Notes under the pieces: generated by a model
What the model was told of the DNA's origin: nothing
Seen by the model: the letters and a program-made list of their open reading frames with translations, nothing else
Database searches by the model: none
Shown here: positions 1 through 10,264 of the stretch, piece by piece
Numbering within the stretch: position 1 is the first letter of the stretch
Layout of the letters: the number at the start of each line of letters is the position of its first letter
Translations under genes and position numbers: made by a program
Assembly: GCA_963969395.1 (NCBI GenBank)
Contig: OZ017803.1
Location: 4,340,001-4,404,000 of the forward strand
DNA length: 64,000 bases
DNA from: Pseudoscleropodium purum
Lineage: Eukaryota; Streptophyta; Bryopsida; Hypnales; Brachytheciaceae
Reading direction: 5' to 3'

Positions 1-470
1 GTTTGATTGGCAACAAAGTTTGCCAATGATTTCTACATTTTAGGTATATTGAGGACAATTCCATACTTGAAAAACTTAACCATGATAACTTCCACCCATC
101 TTGCATTTGTAAACAATGTCTATTTTTACCACAATAAGACTACAATAGAATAAAACCCTCGCAATTTGATCATTGTATTGATGGAATGTGAAGGAAAGCC
201 TTCTGTCTAGACGGTGCATATATTAATAGATTGAGTGAATACATATGTTCATACAATCATGGATTTGGAGGCTAAAGCTTGGAACTCTATTTTGCGAAAT
301 CACTTAGAAGATATCAAAGTTGTTATTGCTAGAAATATTTACTATAGTTTTATACACAAGCACTATTAGCATTCTAATTCAACTTTTCCTAAACTGAGAG
401 AAGACCAATGGTTGGAAAATCCTTCTTCATACCAAAAGTCTAGGGCTTTAGTTTGTTTTTTCTTGCCATG
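1..470 (+). pseudogene. Decayed 3' half of a microbial-type terpene synthase
   Basis: This stretch aligns with the second half of the intact terpene synthase gene at 41864-42958, from around codon 210 to the stop; the 5' half lies beyond the left edge of the window. The metal-binding NSE motif, NDVASYHKE in the intact gene, reads NNVYFYHNK here, so the Asp, Ser and Glu ligand positions are lost. Several in-frame stops follow, for example just after the NSE region and again in the stretch matching residues 283-295. The reading frame is also shifted in places. The copy cannot encode an active enzyme. It has the same orientation as the intact gene and lies about 42 kb upstream, which points to tandem duplication followed by decay. 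Confidence 0.85.
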
Positions 471-1078
471 TTGTTGTTGGCACAATTTCATCTACCAATG
501 TATACTTTCATTACCTTGAATTCCTATAAGGAATAGGACATTGTCTCTAAAAAGAGTATTGGTGAATGATGACCTACTAATTAGTGTTTAGATTATGCTT
601 TGAATTTCTTTTTCAATATTTCTTCACTTTGAAAACATGACCTAACTTATTGTTATTGATTGGATAGAAGATGTATGGTATCACTAGCAAGAACAATTTA
701 TGGCTTTGCTTGACTTTTTGTTGAAGGCTATCTTTTTTGCAATGGAATAAAAGTTGGTTCATTTGTCACCAAAAAAAATTAGAAAAAGAAAGATTGATGG
801 TATGTTATTCTTTCATCTTGTGCATGGAGTATCCATAAGTGGAATTCTCACTGATTATGTTTCTCACTGCTTTTTTCAAGGAATTTTGGCAGAATTGGAT
901 ATATGCAACTTAGACGTACTCTATGAACTTCATTTTTTGGTTACGTTCACAATATTTATTGTGGAGGACTTGCTATCTTAGGATCAGAATTCAAACAGAA
1001 TTTCAAGTAATTTGCCCTCCTAACCTGTGATTCTCTTCCTTGCTGACACATGTTATCTTATTTTCTTTGAGGGTATCC

Positions 1079-1634
1079 TACGCTTGGGTCAGATTCGTCA
1101 AAAAATAAAATAAAAATAAATGAATATGGCCTATGATGAAATTTTTAGAAATTCTAATATGACATATTTGAAAAGTGTGAAAAATATTGATGAAAATAAT
1201 TTGAATCTTTGAAAAAGAACCCCATGAAATAAAAAATAAATAAAAATAAAAAAACTTACAAAAAATAAATAAAATGGAGGCGGGGCTCCAAGGGAGTCTG
1301 CCTAGGGTGGGGTTCCCAAAGGCTACCCAGTTGGGGGTCTGCTTAGGGGGGGAGGGGCTCTTGAATACTACGTGGAAGTAGCTATAACTATTAGTAAAGC
1401 CTCCTTAATTGCACTAAAGCTCAAGTCCCAGGATAAAATTGAAAGATTCAACTACCACACATGTCTACATGACCATAAAGCTGGAGGTCCCTACTTGTAA
1501 AGTGAATGAAATATTCTTTTTATTCCATAACAAATTTTAAAAAATTCTAAAAACTATTAACAAAGGGGATTTTTGTGAAAAATAAATGATTTCAAATTGG
1601 CTATGATGGACCTGACCTGACCTCAAGGTATTTG
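1079..1634. mobile_element. Insertion absent from the paralogous copy
   Basis: Copy 2 reads straight through this site (44430-44450, GGGTATCTGAACA). Copy 1 carries about 0.55 kb between two copies of GGTATC. The insert has a GC-rich core (about 1275-1360) and ends with similar inverted words (CTTGGGTCAG near the left end, the complement of CTTGAGGTCAG near the right end). This fits a small DNA transposon of unassigned superfamily. Exact borders and the length of the target duplication are uncertain. Confidence 0.5.
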
Positions 1635-2091
1635 AACGGTATCTGAACACTTAAGTTACTTCCATACACAGCAGCTGGAATTAGCTCAGCTGTATTCATC
1701 TCACATCAGCATGGGAGGAAACAATCCTCTTCATTTGTTGAGTGATGCATCATTCATTTTGAGTTCTCAGAGTGGCAGGAATTAACTTAGTTCTCTTCAT
1801 TTGTTGAGTGATCCAACCTTCATATCCAGAGCTCAGCATCCACTGTCCTCCAATCAATTTTTGTTGACATGATTCCATGTTGCAGATGACAATTTCTAAA
1901 AGCACAACAACTCCATGTACTGTACAATACAGAGGATGCCAATTTATCCCATCACCCCTTTGCCATTGTTAAATGGCTTTGTTGAAATGGAGACCAGCGT
2001 GATGGTGGTTGGCAGCACTGGCATTCCAGCAATAAAATCCACTTGAAAAGTAATTCAGGAACTGCAAACATGAAAATAGAAACAAGACTCA

Positions 2092-2423
2092 CTGGCACTT
2101 CACACATGGGCCAACCAAGTCGAGAGGCTGTGGGAGTTCATAGCCAAACTTTGGGCGAGAGTCTAAAGAAATGGGCAATTTGATGGACTCTTGATCAAAG
2201 TTTGGGTTGCTACGAAGTGGTGGCTCAAACTTTGGTTGAGAGCCAGTCGTAAGGCCATTGCCATGTACGAGCTTGGACTTCTATGTAGGCACTTTAGAGG
2301 GCGACAGACTTTGGATTGTGCCACCTTGTGTGAAGGGTCAAGAGGCCAAAGTTGAAATTTTCTTAAATTTGATTAGTGGAGGCCAACGGACTCTCAACCT
2401 TGGACCCATGTGTGAAGCAGCTC
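2092..2423. mobile_element. PIF/Harbinger-like MITE, 332 bp (copy 1 of 3)
   Basis: The ends are inverted (CTGGCACTTCACACATGGG on the left, CCCATGTGTGAAGCAGCTC on the right) and the element is flanked by a 3-bp duplication, TCA. The paralogous segment has the uninterrupted site at about 45118 (AAGAGTCAGTATG), so the borders are set by a real empty site. Related copies at 15666-16008 and 16859-17190 have TTA duplications. A 3-bp duplication and GGGCC-type ends are typical of Tourist/PIF-Harbinger MITEs. Confidence 0.85.
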
Positions 2424-2885
2424 TCAGTATGTTGATCTTCTCTACAGTCAATGATCTTAAGTCTGGTTATGTTCACAAATCATAGAACAGGAGAGGCAAT
2501 TCAAAGCATCATCCACTCACAAATGTTTTTTCTACCAGTACTCAACTTAAAAGCAATAGGAATACATAACTTGCATAATATTGTCTTGTAGGAGTAGTTG
2601 GCTATAGCACTTCTAGGTGTAAATATGATAAATATTTGGAAAAACAACTGTGTTGTAATCCACAATCTTACTCCTTTTTCCACTTTTTATTTGGAAATTG
2701 AGCATTTCAAGATTTGCTTTTTGTAGAACTTGATCACCCAAAATCACAACATCCTCATTGAGAATAGCTTATACAAATTAAAACTTAACTCATCCATGGA
2801 GCCTATTTGTAAATAACATACACCATTCTATGCTTGTGCAATGCAACATGTATTTTCCATAAGCATACTCCAAATTTTTAATGCG

Positions 2886-3369
2886 GAGACAAAATTTAAT
2901 TTAAATTCTTAGAGAACATTTAGACAAAAATAAACAATTAATCTACAATTTGTTGAGATGACATAATTATAGAAAAAAACACAACAAAGTTAGAAAGAAC
3001 AATGAACAAGATATACACATCATAAAGTCGATACAATATAGAAAAAAATTGTGCACAATTGATATAAAACATATAGAAATGGGTTTAAGGAGATGTCGAT
3101 TTCACACCAAGGATGTCTCATATGGAAAGTTGTCAAGCCCTAACTTGAAGATAACCACCAAATTCTTGTAATTAATGAAGCAACAAAAATCATCCCATTT
3201 AAAAATTGATTCTAAGATGCTTCTTCTTTTTCCACAAACATGGAGCCTTAATGCACAAGATAAAATGAGAATAAGAGGTTCCATCCTTTTAAAAACATTG
3301 ATCTCTTTTGAAGGTTAGCCTTCACACTTGTTGAGATGATTGCAAAAGAAATGAAATACTCCAACTACC
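2886..3369. other. Intergenic stretch with no supported feature
   Basis: This is A+T-rich DNA after the end of the segmental homology. A 60-codon open frame lies on the minus strand at 3102-3284, but I found no family match and no splice context linking it to the decayed gene that starts at 3370. Confidence 0.4.
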
Positions 3370-5627
3370 CCAAACAATATGATAGCTATGAAATTTTCAA
3401 AGCATTGTTCTTGACTAAGAATCTGCAACTAGACAAAGTTGTGTCAGCATAGTCCCCCCCCCCCTTCCAACCAATACAACTACAAGTTCTTGACCAAAGG
3501 TTAATAGTTTCATTCTAGTTTACCCCACCAAATGTAATACGGCACGCAAGTCTCTTAACCCCTAAAGGACCATGGTCCCTTCGGGGGACAAATGAGATTT
3601 CATGCAGGTACCTACGGGCTGAAATTTCTTACTTATTTTTTGAAACTTTTTTCAAAGATAGAAAAAATTATTATCTTCATGGGAATATTATTGTTTTTTC
3701 AATCGGTGCCCAAGAACAAAAGTTATGTCCAAATAAGCTCAAAACATGGAATAGGGCGCAACAAAAAAATATTCAAAAATTTAAATTTATTTCTTCATAG
3801 ATTGTATTTTTTTTGTACATGTGAAGCTTTGATTCATTCCATTTGGATTTTTTATGTGAAAATTATGGACAATCTTGTTTTTTAGGCAGTTAGAGCATCT
3901 TTTTGAAAAAATAACTTGTAGGATTCATTTCTGAATGCAATTTTTACAATTTTCAAAAAATAAAGTTTCACATGGTCAAAATTTCTTGCTAGAACAATCT
4001 CACCATTGGGATTAGTGCATTTTAATTTCATTTTAAAGATATTAATAATTTAGATTTTCCTTCTATCTCATATCTACTTCTACTTAATAATTTTTTAAAG
4101 AATAAAAATTAAGTTTTTTTTGAATGTTTTGAATTTTTTTTAAACTCTCAATTTAATTTTAGACCATAAAGATTTAAAGCTCAAAACATTGTAGTGCAAA
4201 AAATTTAAGTTAAAAATGTTCAAAGTTAAAAAATTTAGTCCTACAATGTGTTGAAAAATTTGTTTTTTCCACTTTAAATGTAGATATCATGCAATCTATG
4301 CAATCAAAACTTTTGAAATTTTTTTCACACATTCTCATAATATAAGATCCTACGGTTAGGTGTGAAAAAAATGAATTTTAATTTTTTTTCACCTTTTGCT
4401 TTAGAAACGGCAATTTTGAGTGTTTTTGGGGGCAATAAAGGCCTTGGTCCTTAAGGGGTTAACAAAATCACTTATGAACATTTCTAACTGAATGCACCTC
4501 TTAATGAATTCAAAATTTTCATGAAGACCTCCAATTTTTTGTTGCAAGTCAGCAGGTGCATCAATCCTAATACTTAGCTTTCTCTACCTGTTGCATTAGG
4601 TCCATTAAGTAATGAAAGTTTTGTAATGAGAGTTGTGTAATGAAATGCTCTCAATCAAAAAATTGAATAAAACAAGTGACACTTGCAAGAGAGAAATTCA
4701 TTTTTGACCAAAGTTTAGACTAACCTGTGATATGACACTCCTGTTGAGTTGCACATTGTTGAGCTGCCAAAAGACAAGGTATTAATCAGCAATGTCACAT
4801 AAATTAAGAAGATTATTGTGAACAATGCTTGACAATCTTTGCATTCACAATGGTTCATCAATAAATAATCATGTATCCAGGTGTATAACTTCTGATTGAA
4901 TCCATTGTATTATGATACTCATTGTATATATTACCTTGTTTGATTCCAAAATTTCAGATGTGATAGCCTTGTAGACAATGCAAGCCACCTAATGCTCAAT
5001 ACCATCCAGCTCTGCAGAAAGGTATTATGAAAAAATTAGATTTATAGTAGATTGTTATGTGACTCTCTATGTAGACTGGCTTCTGCCATTGCATTGCTAT
5101 CTTTTTCCACAGTATAAGCGCATCAATTTCCTAGGTTTCGCGATTCAGAAGCATGCATAATAAAGAGTATTCCAAGAAAGTCCAAGAAAGGAAAGATCAG
5201 TCAAAACAGTCCCTGCCCTAGGAACTCAATTCCTAAAACTATGTTCCTCAACATTGAGGTTCCAAAAACAAAAAAAATCATCCAACTAGCATCACTAATA
5301 GTTGCAGGTAGCTCCCTGGTACATGCTGTAGTTTCAGAATTATATATGGTTAAGACTTCCATGAAGAAGAAAGTATGCCCACATTGACAAATGCTTACTT
5401 CTAAATGCCCAATCGTCTTGCTCTACCATACACGACATTGGAAAAGGTCATAGCCACACCTGAGTGATAAACTCTTTTCCAGAGATTGTGTGAAACAGAT
5501 CTTTATTGCAGGAGCTCAACTTCCGCACCTTAGATGGAAGCTCCACCACTTTCTGCTCCCCAAGTCGGAACTTGGCTTCAACATTTTGAGCTTGCTCAAA
5601 TAGTTTCTGGAGCACACACCGAAACTC
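3370..5627 (-). pseudogene. Decayed multi-exon coiled-coil gene, one exon split by a MITE
   Basis: Reading the minus strand, five exon-like blocks follow each other, all in phase 0 and most with recognisable splice sites. They are 5627-5460 (56 codons, donor CAG|GTGTGG), 5009-4935 (one internal stop, donor AAG|GTAATA), 4763-4725 (acceptor TTTTGGCAG, donor CAG|GTTAGT), 4583-3524 (donor GGG|GTAAAC) and 3422 downward (acceptor TTGCAG). The predicted peptide is rich in heptad-like Leu, Gln, Glu and Lys stretches such as VLQKLFEQAQNVEAKF and LQQKIGGLHENFEFIKRC, which suggests a coiled coil. The fourth exon is interrupted by the TTAA element at 3559-4458; removing it restores an open frame across the site. 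I do not recognise the protein family. The TAG in the second block, the insertion and the missing 5' end argue for a pseudogene, although alternative splicing cannot be excluded. Confidence 0.5.
3559..4458. mobile_element. TTAA-flanked MITE, family B, 900 bp
   Basis: It is bounded by TTAA at 3555-3558 and 4459-4462. The left end is CCCCTAAAGGACCATGG and the right end GGTCCTTAAGGGG, giving inverted termini. Homologous to 17593-18509, to 56108-57020 (opposite orientation) and to 30566-32368. It has no transposase-sized frame. It sits inside an exon-like block of the decayed minus-strand gene. TTAA duplication with CCC-starting termini is the piggyBac signature; the superfamily assignment is inference. 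Confidence 0.85.
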
Positions 5628-5964
5628 TTACTCCATCAAATTCCACGTTAGCCCATGTCCCACACCGTAAATGACCAAAGCTGCACCTACAATCACAACC
5701 CCAATGGAATCATCCAAACTACCTCACCGTCACCACTAGAAAGGAGGCAGAAACCTAATCGACTACGTCAAGTGCATGCCCAGTCAGACCCCACATCCCC
5801 ACTCCAACCAAGCCCTGACCATGTTCTGCAGTGTGAATGCGGACCATGTCGTGCAATGTGAGCCCAGTTGTAGACAGGATTTGGAGTCTCCATTCAGAAA
5901 CCAAAGTTGATGCGGAATTGATGCCATGTCTCTGTCCAAGGACAACCACAACAAACAGCCTAAC
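5628..5964. other. Stretch with no supported feature
   Basis: Of moderate G+C content and without an identifiable gene. Overlapping 64-68-codon frames occur on both strands but show no family features. It may hold more 5' parts of the minus-strand decayed gene, but I cannot point to splice sites. Confidence 0.3.
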
Positions 5965-5968
5965 TTAA

Positions 5969-6191
5969 TCCTGTAAAAATGGGCCGGTCTTCACTTAAAT
6001 CATCATTTTCTTATACCATGAGAATCAATCGCTTATATAAATGGAAAAGTAGTCATTGGAAGTTAAACTACTGTAGAAGAAGTTCCCTTTTCACAACAAA
6101 ACATGGAGGATGAGTAGTTGCACTTCTGTCCTGTATAGAGGAATTCTCCGTCATTCATCGGACACTTAGTATTCGCAGCGGCCTTACATGA
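5969..6191. mobile_element. Short TTAA-flanked MITE, family F, 223 bp
   Basis: Flanked by TTAA at 5965-5968 and 6192-6195. It aligns along its length with 60524-60747, 19710-19928, 14405-15011 and 54944-56103 (the last two carry nested insertions). Shared internal words include AGTCAAACTA and ATAGTTGCACTTCTGTCC. Net length is near-constant at 219-228 bp in four copies, which supports a defined element. Confidence 0.7.
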
Positions 6192-6195
6192 TTAA

Positions 6196-6639
6196 GGTTA
6201 TGGGTTGTTGTGGTGATTGCAATAAAGTCCAGGTGACATGGACTCGTTGCTAAAAAGTGTTGAATTGGGCCACTTTGCCATAGTGTTTGTAGATGCCGAA
6301 AAACATATCATATGCCCAATTTGGATACTTTTAGCAAAAGTTACAGGGCTCCGAAGTTGGCAGCCGGTCAACCCTAATCGGTCCAATTCGTCTGTGAATA
6401 GTAATATGCTGTCCGTTATGACAACCCTGTCTATTTGGTCTTGGAGAGCATTGTTCAACCTACTAGATGTACAACAACATGAAGTAGATAGTGAGGGTTA
6501 ACTCGAGAAGCACAAGCATGTGACCATGGATTTCAAGCATCGCTCTCTTTGCTACTTCCTTTGTTTATGAAAAAGCCCCATATTTCCTTTGTAAAATACA
6601 AACAAAAACATAGGTCTTTTTCAAAAATACAAGTAGTAT
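6196..6639. other. Stretch with no supported feature
   Basis: Two overlapping frames of about 86 codons on opposite strands (6198-6501) look like chance openings; neither shows a motif or a homologous copy elsewhere in the window. Confidence 0.3.
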
Positions 6640-7262
6640 CATTTTGCAACTAGATATGAATGATAAAACTTGATATTTATTTTTTTAGAAATGAAGTCAT
6701 ATGTCCAATACACATCATACAAAATTTCAAATTTTGTAAGGAAAATTTGAAATTACTTTGAATTTTCAAAGAAAACAATGAAGAAAATTCATATCTAATA
6801 CAACATGCACTAAAAAAATCTGAAAATTTCACCATAGATGTATATTGTAGTGTGTAACATCATGGTATAAATGAAAGTTACCTTGTCACTCTAAAATTAG
6901 AAAATCAACAACCCATGGTTATATATCCAAAGTTCATATTGCTATGATAAATTCGAATTTACTAATTTTTCAAAATTTCCAATCAAAGTAGAAACTATAC
7001 TTAATAAGCTTCATTTCCTTAGTCGTATTTAATTCAAAGTAAACATCATTTTTATGGCTAAAATTCACATCAAGAGTAAATAGCAAAAAATGGCCAAAGT
7101 ACACTACAAGGGTGATCCATGGATTAAGCATCTTCTTCTTTCAAAAAGTCAATACTCTCATATTAATGAAGGAATTTACAATACTATTCTTTGAAAATAT
7201 ATTCAATTAACTACAAAAAAAAATTGGATGAATAAATGCACTTTTTCATCCGATAGCCTTAG
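6640..7262. repeat. Dispersed repeat, family I, copy 1
   Basis: It aligns over about 600 bp with the reverse complement of 21110-21720, with shared words such as CATAGATGTATATT and TAGTAGAAACTA-like stretches. No terminal repeat or target duplication was resolved, so the element class is unknown. Confidence 0.6.
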
Positions 7263-8119
7263 AGCATTCCCACTCATACTCCAAAATGGATGACTTCTCT
7301 CTTGTGACCTCACTACAAAAAAAAATGATTGTTTTATGACTATAAAATATGATTGCATTGAATCACAAAATGAAGAAATGTAACTCAAGCAAAAATCACT
7401 ATAGATGACTTGCGTTGAGTCATTCACTTTCAGTCGTATGACTGGTGAGTCATATTTGCAATCATATGGATTAGGGAGTATACTAAACCATTTTTAGACA
7501 TATTTTTGTGAACATGACAAATATGTTGACTATCCTTGGAGGCTTGACTTTTTCATGAGTTGTCAAGGCAAATTAAAAAAATCCTACATGGAATATGACT
7601 CACCGTAGTCATATTTTGGTTGAAGTGGAATATGACTGCAATGAGTCATATTCTGAGTAATATGGAATATGACTATAGTGAGTCATATTTAGAGTGATAT
7701 GAAATATGACTGTAATGAATCATATTTTGGTTGATGTAGCATATGACTATAGTGACTCATTTTTTTGTTCAAGTTAGTACTAAAAGATAGTAAGAAGTAA
7801 AAGCTAAAATATAACAAGAAGCAACAAAAATTAAAAACCAATAAGAAGCAAGAATAAGACAAGTTAAGATGCAATAAAAGATAATAAGAGGCAAGAAATG
7901 ACAACAATTAGGCAAGAGTTAAGATCCAACTTGAGGCAACAATCTTAAAACAACAATGTTGAAGTAACAATTTTGAAGCAATTTTAAGAGACAATAACTA
8001 AAAAACAATAACAAACTAGCAACAACTTTGAAGCAACAACAAACTAACAACAACTAAGAAGCAACAACAAATCAACAACAACTAAAAATAAAAAACTAAT
8101 AAACAACAACAAAGAAGCA

Positions 8120-8470
8120 ACAACTAACTAACAACAACAAACTAACATCAACTAAGAAACAACAACAAATTACTTAGCAACAACTAACTAACATCAACAA
8201 ATTAGCAACAACTAACTAACATCAACTAAGAAACAACAACAAATTACTTAGCAACAACTAACTAACATCAACAAATTAGCAACAACTAACTAACAACAAC
8301 AAACTAACATCAACTAAGAAACAACAACAAATTACTTAGCAACAACTAACTAACATCAACAAATTAGCAACAACTAACTAACAACAACAAACTAACATCA
8401 ACTAAGAAACAACAACAAATTACTTAGCAACAACTAACTAACATCAACAAATTAGCAACAACTACAAAGC
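8120..8470. repeat. Tandem repeat, 74- and 88-bp units, about four copies
   Basis: The word ATCAACTAAGAAACAACAAC recurs at 8147, 8221, 8309 and 8397, giving spacings of 74, 88 and 88. Units differ by loss or gain of a 14-bp AACAACAACAAACT-like block. It lies inside the CACTA element. Confidence 0.85.
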
Positions 8471-8582
8471 AACAACTATGGAGCAACAACTAACTAACAA
8501 CAATTAAGATGTAAGAAGCAACAACATATTAGTAACAACTAAAAAACAATAACAAGAATCTCAATAAGTAAATAACAACTAA

Positions 8583-8805
8583 AACACAACAATACAACAA
8601 TTAGAACTTCAAAAAATAAAAGAAGGAAGAAGAAACAAGAGTTAAAAAGCAATAACTAAACAACAACATAACAATTAGAACTTCAAAAAACAAAAGAAGG
8701 AAGAAGAAACAAGAGTTAAAAAGCAATAACTAAACAACAACATAACAATTAGAACTTCAAAAAACAAAAGAAGGAAGAAGAAACAAGAGTTAAAAAACAA
8801 CAAAA
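8583..8805. repeat. Tandem repeat, 74-bp unit, three copies
   Basis: TTAGAACTTCAAAAAA recurs at 8601, 8675 and 8749, each followed by a purine-rich GAAGGAAGAAGAAACAAGAG block. The second and third units are almost identical. Inside the CACTA element. Confidence 0.85.
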
Positions 8806-8879
8806 AACAAAGAAGATGAAGCAAATGAAGTGGCGGCTAGGGTTTCAAAACCCTAAAGAAGTGGTAGCTAGGGTTTTAA

Positions 8880-9811
8880 CCCCTAAAGGACCAAGACTAT
8901 GTTTTCACCAAAACCACTCCAAAATTGTCATTTCTAATACAAGTACCAAATTTTAGAAAAAAAACATTTTTGGAAAAATGTAACCGTAGGATCTTGTAGT
9001 AAACTAGTTTGAGAGGTTGTAGAAAAAATTTCACAAATTTTGCACTGTGTGGATTGCAAGATAATAGCATTTGAATTGACAAATATTCTTATTTTGTCCC
9101 TGCAAAAATCCGGGCAATTGCACTTCACAAGGTCACATCTTTATGAAAAAAACGGTTGCAATTCTTTAGATTCATTCTTCAAGATAAGTTGGCTACATGC
9201 TTGAAAATTTTCAAATCATTTGGACTTGTATAGCATATAGGAAAAAAATAGTAAATAGAAAAAAGTAGAGAATGATTTAAAACACTAAATTGTTTAGAAT
9301 TTAGATATAGAATTGAAAAATGCCAATCCCGACGGTTGTAATGTTGCAATAAACAATCTACACCCAATATATATATATATTTTTTTTGAAAATATTAAAA
9401 ATTGAGTTAAATCAAGGACTTCAAAGTTTTCTTTTAGAATAAAGAATCCATAACTACCCTCAAACTAAGAATCCTCATAACCTTTGACTCATTAATCCAA
9501 ATGGAAATATTCAAAGTTTTCCACGTACATATAAACCTAAAGAACCAATTTTAAACTTTCATTTTTTTTTAAAGTGATTTTTAAAGAAGTTTTTTGAGCT
9601 AGCTAAGTTGCCCACAGAACAAAGAAAATTGCATATCATGCAATAACTTTTTGACCATTTAGTCAAAAGTTACAAAATTTGTCATGCCTTGTAGCTACTC
9701 CTTGGGCACATGTCTAGTGAAAATTTTAGCACAAAATAATTAAAACTCCATTTGTAGCAAGCTACCCAAATTCGCTATGTTGCCAAAAAACACAACTTGG
9801 TCCTTTAGGGT
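8880..9811. mobile_element. TTAA-flanked MITE, family A, 932 bp
   Basis: Bounded by TTAA at 8876-8879 and 9812-9815. The left end is CCCCTAAAGGACCAAG; the right end, CTTGGTCCTTTAGGGT, is its near-perfect inverse. The host CACTA element supplies an empty-site control: a neighbouring tandem unit reads AGGGTTTCAAAACCCTAAA where this site, after excision, would read AGGGTTTTAAAACCCTAAA. The target therefore carried a single TTAA-like word. Homologous to 20129-21056 (inverted), 55037-55964 and 61613-62537. Confidence 0.9.
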
Positions 9812-10264
9812 TTAAAACCCTAAAAAATCATGGCTAGGATTTCAAGATCCCCCCAAAACAATGGCTAGGATTTTACAATTTTGAGCAATAATTTATTTAC
9901 ATTTTTTTAGGTTGCCCAAATTTTTAGGAGGTTGCCTGGAAAAAAAAAACTTCAAAAAAATGTGAACCTACAAAAATATGACTATAGAATATGACTGCGT
10001 GTAGTCATATATGCAAAAATATGATTGACAAATATGATTGGTGTTCCCATAATACATTTCCTACGGTTCCCTGAAAAGTGTTTTGCCATTCCCCATGTAT
10101 GAATACTATACACCCATGAAGTACAAAGGCAAAATATGATTGGCAGTCATATTTGCAGTCATGTTTTTTCCAAACGTTGTGAAATTTAAAATATGACTGT
10201 GAGCAGCCATCACTCATCCTCAATCATATTTTTGCAATCATAAGACACTCAAATCCGAGTAGTG

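Larger units (their letters stand above)
471..2885 (+). repeat. Copy 1 of a duplicated terpene-synthase 3' flank
   Basis: Downstream of the pseudogene the homology to the intact locus continues through non-coding DNA to about 2885, matching about 42959-48545. Shared landmarks include the interval around 490-560, the block at 930-1075 (matching 44290-44435), 1665-2070 (matching 44630-45100), 2428-2760 (matching 45121-45920) and 2790-2880 (matching 48438-48535). The pair is broken only by insertions and deletions private to one copy. No gene is visible in the flank. Confidence 0.85.
7311..10264. mobile_element. Non-autonomous CACTA (En/Spm) element, 2.95 kb
   Basis: The element starts CACTACAAAA and ends GAGTAGTG. 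It is flanked by an exact 3-bp duplication CCT (7308-7310 and 10265-10267), as expected for CACTA transposons. Both subterminal regions (7325-7750 and 9975-10245) are packed with short direct and inverted copies of a TATGACT / AGTCATA motif, the usual transposase-binding layout of the superfamily. The interior has no transposase frame. It consists of CAACAACTAACT-type tandem repeats (8120-8805) and a nested TTAA element (8880-9811). Confidence 0.85.

Noticed and set aside
3448..3470. Poly-C run as a biological signal
   Set aside because: A simple homopolymer inside a presumed intron of the decayed gene; its length may also be a sequencing artefact.
3555..4462. Reading the TTAA elements as PIF/Harbinger with a 3-bp TAA or TTA duplication
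   Set aside because: TTAA is palindromic, so a 3-bp reading was considered; but both sides carry the full TTAA and the two empty-site controls show a single 4-bp target.
8120..8805. CRISPR-like array
   Set aside because: The units are contiguous or nearly so, of 74-88 bp, with no unique spacers, inside a plant-type transposon.
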